A stretch of 9,473 bases of DNA from positions 1-9,473 of the forward strand of contig DFPL01000108.1 of assembly GCA_002377245.1 (NCBI GenBank). Reading direction: 5' to 3'. Below, piece after piece: positions 1-5,363 of the stretch. This stretch comes from Enterobacteriaceae bacterium UBA3516. Lineage in GTDB: Bacteria > Pseudomonadota > Gammaproteobacteria > Enterobacterales > Enterobacteriaceae. The position numbers and the translations under genes are program-made. The number at the start of each line of letters is the position of its first letter. The first letter of the stretch is position 1. The notes beneath the pieces were generated by a model. It had not been told where the DNA came from. It worked only from the letters and a program-made list of their open reading frames with translations, and did no database searches.

Positions 1-7
1 ATGAAAC

Positions 8-898
8 TTAACCTTTCACACCGCCTGCAGTCAGGCCATTAACCAGCCAGCGCTGGGCGAGCAGGAAGACGGCGGTAATCGGGATGGCGGACAGCACGGC
101 GGCAGCGGCAAAATCGCCCCACAGATAGTTTTGTGGGTTCAGGTACTGCTGCATGCCCACCGCCAGGGTATAGCTGTTGACGTCGCGCAGTAACAGCGAG
201 GCGACCGGCACTTCGGTAATCGCGGCGATAAATGACAAAATAAACACCACCGCCAGAATCGGCACCGACAGCGGCAACAGCACCAGGCGGAACGCCTGCC
301 AGGGCGTTGCACCGTCCAGCGCCGCCGCTTCTTCCAGCGACCCGTCGATGGTTTCGAAATAGCCTTTAATCGTCCAGACGTGCAGGGCGATGCCGCCCAT
401 GTAGGCGAAGATGACCCCCCCGTGGGTATTGAGGCCAATGAACGGGATGTACTGACCCAGGCGGTCAAACAAGGCGTACAGCGCCACCAGTGACAGCACC
501 GCCGGGAACATCTGGAAAATCAGCATCCCTTTCAATAGCGTCGCTTTGCCAGGAAAACGCATACGGGCAAAGGCATACGCGCAGGTGGTGGAAAGGGCCA
601 CCACGCCGATGGCGGTGATCACCGCAATCTTGATGGAGTTCCACAACCACAGCAGCACCGGGAACGGGGGAGGGGTGACGCGCCCGTCGGCGTGCTCGAC
701 GCTAAAGCCCAGCGCCAGCTTCCAGTGCTCCCAGGAGATGGTTTCCGGGATCAGACTGCCGGTGGCGAAGTTACCCTCACGCAGGGAGATGGCGATGACC
801 ATCAGCAGCGGGAACATAATGGCCGCGATAAATGCCAGCAGCAGCAGGTGGGTAATCAGTAATCTTAGTTTTTGCGATTTTGCCTGGACCATAGCCAT
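8..898 (-). CDS. malG: Maltose/maltodextrin ABC transporter permease MalG
   Basis: MalG is one of the two inner-membrane permease subunits of the MalFGK2 importer and takes maltose and maltodextrins from MalE. The 296-residue product follows E. coli MalG closely. It has an N-terminal hydrophobic helix (HLLLLAFIAAIMFPLLMV), further membrane segments (family total six) and the cytoplasmic EAA loop (EEAAALDGATPWQAF, about residues 190-205) that docks on MalK. The C-terminus GLTAGGVKG is also conserved. An in-frame ATG lies two codons upstream at 904, but the Shine-Dalgarno AAGGAGG (914-908) is only about 3 nt from it and about 9 nt from the ATG at 898. The protein beginning MAMVQ matches the E. 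coli start, so 898 is preferred. It is the last gene of malEFG. The stop TAA lies 7 bases from the window edge, so any terminator is outside. Confidence 0.97.
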   Translation of the reverse strand: MAMVQAKSQKLRLLITHLLLLAFIAAIMFPLLMVIAISLREGNFATGSLIPETISWEHWKLALGFSVEHADGRVTPPPFPVLLWLWNSIKIAVITAIGVVALSTTCAYAFARMRFPGKATLLKGMLIFQMFPAVLSLVALYALFDRLGQYIPFIGLNTHGGVIFAYMGGIALHVWTIKGYFETIDGSLEEAAALDGATPWQAFRLVLLPLSVPILAVVFILSFIAAITEVPVASLLLRDVNSYTLAVGMQQYLNPQNYLWGDFAAAAVLSAIPITAVFLLAQRWLVNGLTAGGVKG

Positions 899-915
899 TT
901 TCATCGCCCTCCTTA
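899..915 (-). promoter_or_regulatory. malG ribosome binding site overlapping the malF stop
   Basis: On the minus strand AAGGAGG (914-908) overlaps the TAA stop of malF (915-913). Two in-frame ATGs follow, at 904 and 898. The spacing of about 9 nt favours the second. The overlap suggests that ribosomes finishing malF could help start malG; that coupling is an inference. Confidence 0.7.
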
Positions 916-2457
916 GTCAAATTTCATGCGTGTGGCTTTCAGGTTGATGATGGCAAGCGCACCGACCAGCAGGAAAATCAGCGTGGCAATAGCGGCGGCG
1001 AGGCCAAAATCTTGCCCACCGCCGCCTTCAAAGGCGATGCGGTAGGTATAGCTGACCAGCAGGTCGGTGTAGCCCGCAGGTGTGGTGGTACCGATGCGGT
1101 CCGGGCCACCGTTGGTCAGCAACTGAATCAACACAAAGTTGTTAAAGTTAAAGGCAAAACTGGCGATCATCAACGGCGTCAGCGGTTTGATCAACAGCGG
1201 GAAGGTAATGCGGAAAAAGTTCTGGAATGCGCTGGCGCCGTCCATTGCCGAGGCTTCATATAAATCGTCCGGAATGGCTTTGAGCAGGCCCATGCACAGA
1301 ATCATCATGTACGGATAACCGAGCCAGGTGTTGACGATAACGATCATCGACCGCGCGGTAGTGGGGTCGCTGAACCAGGCCGGCTTCACGCCGAACAGCG
1401 CGCTCAGCATCATATTGATCTCACCAAAGCTCTGGTTAAACAGGCCCTTGAAGATCAGGATGGAGATAAACGACGGCACGGCATAAGGCAGAATCAACAG
1501 CACGCGATAAATCGCCTTGCCTTTGAGCGCTTCCCACTGGACCAGGCAGGCCAGCACCATGCCGACCGCGACGGTCAGCACCACGGTCAACAGCGAGAAG
1601 ACGATGGTCCAGACAAAGATAGCGAAAAACGGTTTCTGAATACCTTCATCGGTAAAGACGCGCGTGAAGTTATCCCAGCCAATGGTCACGGTATAACCGG
1701 GGCTGAGTTTCTCATCGCTCCAGCTGTTATCCGCGTTCACGGCCTGATAGAAGCCGAGGCTGTTATTGGGGCGGTATTTCACACCGCTCTGCTTGTTGGT
1801 CAGAGAGCCATCATCCGCCAGCGAGTATAACGGCGTGGTGCCGGAGAACTGGCGCAGGGAGCTCATCACCACATTACTGTTGTCTGGCAACACGGCGGTA
1901 AGCTGGCTTAATGCCGCGCGGTTTTGCGTCACGTCACGCAGGGTGCCACGCTCGCCCGCAGGCAGGGCATCGGCTTCTTTTAAGGTAATGTGTTGCTCGC
2001 CGCCGAGTTTGAAAGCTTCCGAGAGATAATTTTTGCCGCTTTCACCGTCGGTCAGCGCCAGTTTCCAGCTTCCCTGGGCCGGGAAAAGCACGAAGTTGTA
2101 GGTTTTGCCCGCCTGATATGAGCGGTCCATCAAAACCTGCTGGGCACGTTCCTGGGTGAGCTGATGGGTACTGCTGTAGTTAGTGAAAGCAATGGCGATG
2201 GTACAAATCAGCGGGAAAAGTACAAACAGCCCCATGCCCGCAAGCCCTGGGTAGACATAGCGCCAGGCGTAGGCTTTACGGTTAGCGAAAATATACAGGC
2301 CAATTGAGCTTAAAATCAGCGTCGTGATGGCAAAAAGGTATTCCCCTTGGGCATACATCAAAATAATGAGATATCCCACCAGTAGTCCGAGCAGTCCGAT
2401 GACGGACCACTTAAGCGCGTTGCTTTGCCACCAGTGCTTCTTTCTAACGACATCCAT
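913..2457 (-). CDS. malF: Maltose/maltodextrin ABC transporter permease MalF
   Basis: MalF is the larger permease subunit of MalFGK2. The 514 residues equal the length of E. coli MalF. Three N-terminal membrane helices (about residues 17-95) precede a large periplasmic P2 domain (about 95-275), which in the known complex grips MalE. The remaining helices contain the EAA loop (EASAMDGASAFQNFF, about 400-415) that contacts MalK, and the end ATRMKFD is conserved. Substitutions relative to E. coli concentrate in the P2 domain, while the transmembrane core is nearly identical. The start at 2457 has GAGG at 2470-2467, nine bases away. The gene follows malE after a REP-containing gap and precedes malG by 14 bases. 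Transcription comes from the malE promoter, and the REP gap is expected to keep its expression below that of malE. Confidence 0.98.
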   Translation of the reverse strand: MDVVRKKHWWQSNALKWSVIGLLGLLVGYLIILMYAQGEYLFAITTLILSSIGLYIFANRKAYAWRYVYPGLAGMGLFVLFPLICTIAIAFTNYSSTHQLTQERAQQVLMDRSYQAGKTYNFVLFPAQGSWKLALTDGESGKNYLSEAFKLGGEQHITLKEADALPAGERGTLRDVTQNRAALSQLTAVLPDNSNVVMSSLRQFSGTTPLYSLADDGSLTNKQSGVKYRPNNSLGFYQAVNADNSWSDEKLSPGYTVTIGWDNFTRVFTDEGIQKPFFAIFVWTIVFSLLTVVLTVAVGMVLACLVQWEALKGKAIYRVLLILPYAVPSFISILIFKGLFNQSFGEINMMLSALFGVKPAWFSDPTTARSMIVIVNTWLGYPYMMILCMGLLKAIPDDLYEASAMDGASAFQNFFRITFPLLIKPLTPLMIASFAFNFNNFVLIQLLTNGGPDRIGTTTPAGYTDLLVSYTYRIAFEGGGGQDFGLAAAIATLIFLLVGALAIINLKATRMKFD

Positions 2458-2497
2458 GGGAAATTTCCTCTACAGCTATGAAATCTTGCAGCAAAAT

Positions 2498-2572
2498 TGC
2501 CGGATGGCACTGCGTTTATCCGGCCTACATTACCCCGTAGGCCGGATAAGGCATTTATGCCGTCATCCGGCA
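2498..2572. repeat. REP/BIME element (two inverted palindromic units) between malE and malF
   Basis: Two palindromic units face each other. Unit 1 (2498-2528) pairs GCCGGAT (2499-2505) with ATCCGGC (2518-2524). Unit 2 (2537-2572) pairs GCCGGAT (2541-2547) with ATCCGGC (2565-2571) and has an inner hairpin GGCAT-TT-ATGCC (2550-2561). Across the units, ATCCGGCCTAC (2518-2528) pairs with GTAGGCCGGAT (2537-2547), giving an 11-bp stem with an 8-base loop. This is the classic enterobacterial REP sequence, in the same malE-malF position where it was studied in E. coli. There the RNA stem-loop protects the upstream malE message from 3'-5' decay and helps give far more MalE than MalF. It begins 9 bases beyond the malE stop codon's gene boundary side and about 40 bases before the malF start. 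Confidence 0.93.
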
Positions 2573-2586
2573 CTGGCTCAACAGTC

Positions 2587-3777
2587 TTACTTCGTAATAC
2601 GACCCTGTGCATCTTTCAGCGCGGCATCCACGGTCTGACGACCGCTGACCGCGTTGATCACTGCCGTGCGTGTGGCGTACCAGAACGCGGCCATCTGCGG
2701 GATGTTTGGCATGATTTCGCCTTTTTGGGCGTTATCCATGGTGGCCGCAATACGTGGATCTTTTGCTAACTGATCCTGGAAGGATTTCAGAGCCACCGCG
2801 CCGAGCGGTTTATCTTTGTTCATCTCATCCAGACCCTGGTCGGTCAGCAGGTAGTTTTCGAGGAACTCTTTCGCCAGCTCTTTATTCGGACTGGCCGCGT
2901 TAATACCGGCACTCAGCACGCCCACGAACGGTTTGGACGCTTTGCCTTTGAAGGTTGGCAGCGGTGCAACGCCGTAATTGATTTTGCTCTTATCAATGTT
3001 GGCCCATGCCCACGGACCGTTAATGGTCAGCGCGGTTTCCCCTTTGTTAAAGGCCGCTTCGGCGATGGAGTAATCCGTATCCGCATTCATGTGCTTGTCT
3101 TTGATCAGCTTCACGAGGTAGGCCAGACCGGCTTTTGCCCCTGCGCTGTCAACGCCCACGTCTTTCACGTCGTATTTGCCGTCGGCATATTTGAACGCGT
3201 AGCCACCGTCAGCTGCAATCAACGGCCAGGTGAAGTACGGCTCTTGCAGGTTGAACATCAGCGCGCTCTTCCCTTTCGCCTTCAGGGTTTTATCCAGCGC
3301 TGGGATCTCTTCCCAGGTTTTTGGCGGGTTCGGTACGAGGTCTTTGTTATAAATCAGTGAGAGGGATTCTACGGCTACCGGGTAGGCGATCAGCTTGCCG
3401 TTGTAACGCACCGCATCCCAGGTGAACGGGAACAGTTTGTCCTGGAAGGCTTTATCCGGCGCGACTTCTGCCAGCAGGCCAGATTGCGCGTAGCCGCCGA
3501 AACGGTCATGCGCCCAGAAGATAATGTCCGGGCCGTCGCCGGTTGCGGCAACCTGCGGGAATTTCTCTTCCAGTTTGTCCGGATGCTCAACGGTCACTTT
3601 AATGCCAGTGTCTTTCTCGAATTTCTTACCCACATCGGCCAGGCCGTTATAGCCTTTGTCACCGTTAATCCAGATGACCAGTTTACCTTCTTCAATCTTT
3701 GCGAGGGCAGAAGCGGAGAACATCATCGTCGTCAGTGCGGACAATGCGAGGATGCGTGCGCCTGTTTTGAATTTCAT
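2587..3777 (-). CDS. malE: Periplasmic maltose/maltodextrin-binding protein MalE
   Basis: MalE is the solute-binding protein that captures maltose and maltodextrins in the periplasm, delivers them to MalFGK2 and, in E. coli, also signals to the Tar chemoreceptor. The 396-residue precursor has the E. coli length. Residues 1-26 are a signal peptide (MKFKTGAR, a hydrophobic core, then SALA) with cleavage expected before KIEEGK. The mature protein keeps the family's landmarks: LVIWINGDKGYNG, FWAHDRFGGYAQSG, the aromatic EPYFTWPLIAADGGYAF, NGPWAW, and PQMAAFWYATRTA with the C-terminal ligand-stacking aromatics. The start at 3777 is preceded by AAAGGA about 8 bases away. It is the first gene of the leftward operon under the MalT/CRP-type promoter described in this table, and the REP element follows directly. 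Confidence 0.99.
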   Translation of the reverse strand: MKFKTGARILALSALTTMMFSASALAKIEEGKLVIWINGDKGYNGLADVGKKFEKDTGIKVTVEHPDKLEEKFPQVAATGDGPDIIFWAHDRFGGYAQSGLLAEVAPDKAFQDKLFPFTWDAVRYNGKLIAYPVAVESLSLIYNKDLVPNPPKTWEEIPALDKTLKAKGKSALMFNLQEPYFTWPLIAADGGYAFKYADGKYDVKDVGVDSAGAKAGLAYLVKLIKDKHMNADTDYSIAEAAFNKGETALTINGPWAWANIDKSKINYGVAPLPTFKGKASKPFVGVLSAGINAASPNKELAKEFLENYLLTDQGLDEMNKDKPLGAVALKSFQDQLAKDPRIAATMDNAQKGEIMPNIPQMAAFWYATRTAVINAVSGRQTVDAALKDAQGRITK

Positions 3778-3860
3778 ATATCCCGTCCTTTAGGTGATGT
3801 GCTCGTGGATATGTTGAGTGGTCTGACGGGAAGTAGTCTCCTTTTTTGGCAAGCGCTTCT

Positions 3861-3870
3861 CATCCTCCTC
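3861..3870 (-). promoter_or_regulatory. MalT box, promoter-proximal, malEp
   Basis: Minus-strand GAGGAGGATG matches 8 of 10 consensus positions and centres about 38 bases upstream of the inferred start. A register 3 bp closer to the promoter, GAGGATGAGA (3867-3858), matches equally well, so the true phase cannot be fixed by eye. Confidence 0.7.
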
Positions 3871-3873
3871 ACC

Positions 3874-3883
3874 CCTACGCCCC
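3874..3883 (-). promoter_or_regulatory. MalT box, distal, malEp
   Basis: Minus-strand GGGGCGTAGG matches 8 of 10 consensus positions. The same ten bases are in my memory of the E. coli malE promoter at the equivalent place. Confidence 0.7.
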
Positions 3884-3892
3884 TGGGGGGAA

Positions 3893-3914
3893 ATGTGTGA
3901 TCCTTGTTACATAA
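3893..3914. promoter_or_regulatory. CRP-cAMP site 1 in the malE-malK region
   Basis: The core TGTGA (3896-3900), six bases, then TTACA (3907-3911) has one mismatch to TGTGA-N6-TCACA and is the best CRP match in the window. Its centre (3903.5) lies about 76 bases upstream of the inferred malE start, the position known for E. coli malEp. Confidence 0.82.
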
Positions 3915-3921
3915 ACTTTCG

Positions 3922-3943
3922 TTATGTGTGTCAGCGCACACAA
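3922..3943. promoter_or_regulatory. CRP-cAMP site 2 in the malE-malK region
   Basis: TGTGT (3925-3929), six bases, then GCACA (3936-3940) gives a perfect TGTG-N8-CACA dyad with a mismatch at the inner base of each half. The centre is 29 bp from site 1, about 105 bases upstream of the malE start. Confidence 0.7.
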
Positions 3944-3955
3944 AAAAGTGCCGTT

Positions 3956-3977
3956 TTTTGCCATCTGCGTCACGAAA
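3956..3977. promoter_or_regulatory. CRP-cAMP site 3 (weak) in the malE-malK region
   Basis: TGCCA (3959-3963), six bases, then TCACG (3970-3974) is a poor match by itself, with three mismatches. It is included because its centre is 34 bp from site 2, reproducing the 29/34-bp spacing of the three E. coli CRP sites as I recall it. Confidence 0.45.
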
Positions 3978-4016
3978 ATTGCCTCAGCCTCCGCAGGCCC
4001 CGCTCAGACTCGTCCC

Positions 4017-4026
4017 TCTCATCCTC
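4017..4026 (-). promoter_or_regulatory. MalT box of malKp (distal, inverted)
   Basis: The minus-strand reading GAGGATGAGA matches 8 of 10 consensus positions. A second register shifted 3 bp towards malK, CGGGAGGATG (4029-4020), also matches 8 of 10. Confidence 0.65.
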
Positions 4027-4029
4027 CCG

Positions 4030-4039
4030 TCTCCTCCCC
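4030..4039 (-). promoter_or_regulatory. MalT box of malKp (middle, inverted)
   Basis: The minus-strand reading GGGGAGGAGA matches 9 of 10 consensus positions. The register shifted 3 bp towards malK, ATGGGGGAGG (4042-4033), matches 7 of 10. It lies 13 bp from the distal box, as in malEp. Confidence 0.7.
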
Positions 4040-4053
4040 CATGAAAAAGAAGA

Positions 4054-4063
4054 GGGGTGGAGG
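4054..4063 (+). promoter_or_regulatory. MalT box of malKp (proximal, direct)
   Basis: GGGGTGGAGG matches 9 of 10 consensus positions on the coding strand of malK. The register shifted 3 bp towards the promoter, GTGGAGGATT (4057-4066), matches 7 of 10 and would centre about 38 bases before the inferred start, the usual place for an activating MalT box. Confidence 0.72.
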
Positions 4064-4086
4064 ATTCGCCACGTTTTTGGATGGCC

Positions 4087-4100
4087 CATAGTCAGCCCCA
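4087..4100 (+). promoter_or_regulatory. malK promoter (malKp), -10 region and inferred start
   Basis: CATAGT (4087-4092) is the -10 hexamer by alignment with the remembered E. coli malK promoter, with transcription expected to begin near 4099-4100. The -35 position (4064-4069) has no consensus match, consistent with activator dependence. The leader to the malK ATG is about 47 bases and ends in a good Shine-Dalgarno, AAGGGAG (4135-4141). Confidence 0.7.
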
Positions 4101-4146
4101 TCTTGAATGTATCCGTTAGTGACAAGTTGTAACGAAGGGAGAGGGC

Positions 4147-5256
4147 ATGGCGAACGTACAGCTGCGTAATGTAACGAAAGCCTGGGGCGACGTTGTCGTA
4201 TCAAAAGATATCGATCTCGACATCCATGAAGGGGAATTCGTGGTGTTTGTCGGTCCGTCTGGCTGCGGTAAGTCAACGCTGCTGCGTATGATTGCAGGGC
4301 TGGAAACCATCACCAGCGGCGATCTCTTTATTGGTGATGTGCGAATGAATGACGTCCCTCCGGCCGAACGCGGCGTGGGCATGGTCTTTCAGTCCTATGC
4401 GCTTTATCCACATCTTTCCGTATCGGAAAACATGTCATTTGGCCTGAAGCTGGCCGGCGCCAAAAAAGAGATGATTCAGCAGAAGGTGACGCAGGTTTCG
4501 GAAGTTTTGCAACTCGCGCACCTGCTTGAGCGCAAACCGAAAGCGCTCTCCGGCGGGCAACGTCAGCGTGTGGCGATTGGCCGTACGCTGGTGGCAGAAC
4601 CCCGCGTCTTCCTGCTTGATGAACCGCTTTCCAACCTCGATGCCGCACTGCGCGTGCAGATGCGCATTGAGATTTCCCGTCTGCATAAGCGCCTCGGGCG
4701 CACCATGATTTACGTCACTCACGATCAGGTTGAAGCGATGACTCTGGCCGACAAAATCGTCGTGCTTGATGCCGGGCGCGTGGCCCAGGTGGGTAAGCCG
4801 CTTGAGCTGTATCACTACCCGTCTGACCGCTTTGTTGCCGGGTTTATCGGCTCACCCAAAATGAATTTCCTGCCGGTAAAAGTCACGGCTACCGCGATTG
4901 AACAGGTACAGGTGGAACTGCCTAACCGCCAGCAGGTCTGGCTGCCTGTCGACAGCGCCAACGTGCAGGTCGGCAGCAACATGTCGCTGGGTATTCGCCC
5001 GGAGCATCTGCTGCCCAGTGACATCGCCGATGTCACGCTGGAAGGGGTGGTTCAGGTCGTCGAACAGCTCGGTCACGAAACGCAAATTCATATCCAGATC
5101 CCCGCCATCCGTCAGAACCTGGTCTACCGCCAGAATGACGTGGTGTTGGTAGAAGAGGGAGCCACATTCGCCATCGGTCTGCCACCGGAGCGGTGCCATC
5201 TTTTCCGTGAAGATGGCACCGCCTGTCGTCGGTTGCACAAAGAGCCGGGCGTTTAA
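4147..5256 (+). CDS. malK: Maltose/maltodextrin import ATPase MalK
   Basis: MalK is the cytoplasmic ATPase of MalFGK2, two copies per complex. In E. coli it also binds and inhibits MalT and is the target of unphosphorylated EIIA-Glc. All ABC motifs are present: A-loop Trp13, Walker A GPSGCGKST (36-44, Lys42), Q-loop Gln82, signature LSGGQ (about 134-138), Walker B VFLLDEP with Asp158 and catalytic Glu159, D-loop SNLD (about 162-165) and switch His192. Residues from about 235 form the regulatory OB-fold domain. The protein has 369 residues against 371 in E. coli, because a Met-Pro pair near residue 258 is missing from VQVELPNRQQ. The missing pair lies in the regulatory domain and away from the ATP site. 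It is the first gene of malK-lamB-malM, and the start is supported by the Shine-Dalgarno and MANVQL. Confidence 0.99.
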   Translation: MANVQLRNVTKAWGDVVVSKDIDLDIHEGEFVVFVGPSGCGKSTLLRMIAGLETITSGDLFIGDVRMNDVPPAERGVGMVFQSYALYPHLSVSENMSFGLKLAGAKKEMIQQKVTQVSEVLQLAHLLERKPKALSGGQRQRVAIGRTLVAEPRVFLLDEPLSNLDAALRVQMRIEISRLHKRLGRTMIYVTHDQVEAMTLADKIVVLDAGRVAQVGKPLELYHYPSDRFVAGFIGSPKMNFLPVKVTATAIEQVQVELPNRQQVWLPVDSANVQVGSNMSLGIRPEHLLPSDIADVTLEGVVQVVEQLGHETQIHIQIPAIRQNLVYRQNDVVLVEEGATFAIGLPPERCHLFREDGTACRRLHKEPGV

Positions 5257-5274
5257 GGCTTCCCACTAAAAGAA

Positions 5275-5333
5275 AACGCCAAACTCCTTCGCGGCTGCAG
5301 CCAACGAAGAGGCAGCCCGAAGGGTGAAGCGTT
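5275..5333 (+). ncRNA. Intercistronic stem-loop between malK and lamB
   Basis: CCTTCG (5286-5291) and GGCTGC (5293-5298), separated by one bulged C, pair with GCAGCC (5312-5317) and CGAAGG (5318-5323). This gives a 12-bp stem with a 13-base loop. AACGC (5275-5279) can add an outer helix with GCGTT (5329-5333). A competing smaller fold pairs CTTCG (5287-5291) with CGAAG (5305-5309) around GGCTGCAGCC (5293-5302). No T-run follows, so it is not a normal terminator. It probably acts in mRNA processing, stability or partial attenuation between malK and the strongly expressed lamB; that role is inferred. It lies wholly within the malK-lamB transcript and is not an independent RNA gene. Confidence 0.6.
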
Positions 5334-5363
5334 CAAAGAAAAGCAACTCTCTCAGGAGATAGA

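Larger units (their letters stand above)
3827..3883 (-). promoter_or_regulatory. malE promoter (malEp), MalT-dependent
   Basis: Reading leftward, the start point is placed near 3827 with a weak -10, AGACTA (3839-3834), by position relative to the CRP site and by similarity to the E. coli promoter as I remember it. No TTGACA-like -35 is present, as usual for MalT-dependent promoters. Instead two MalT boxes lie upstream: GAGGAGGATG (3870-3861) and GGGGCGTAGG (3883-3874), 13 bp apart in the same orientation. Each matches 8 of 10 positions of the consensus GGGGA(T/G)GAGG. The exact start is inferred, not measured. Confidence 0.75.

Noticed and set aside
899..904. The upstream ATG at 904 as the malG start
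   Set aside because: It is too close (about 3 nt) to the Shine-Dalgarno, and the E. coli protein begins at the equivalent of the ATG at 898.
3484..3900. A 138-codon plus-strand frame running from within malE into the promoter region
   Set aside because: Most of it is antisense to malE, and the rest covers the malEp MalT boxes and a CRP site. No homology is recognised.
3893..4276. Short frames across the malE-malK intergenic region on both strands
   Set aside because: The interval is accounted for by CRP sites, MalT boxes and two promoters. The translations show no protein-like character and no good start signals.
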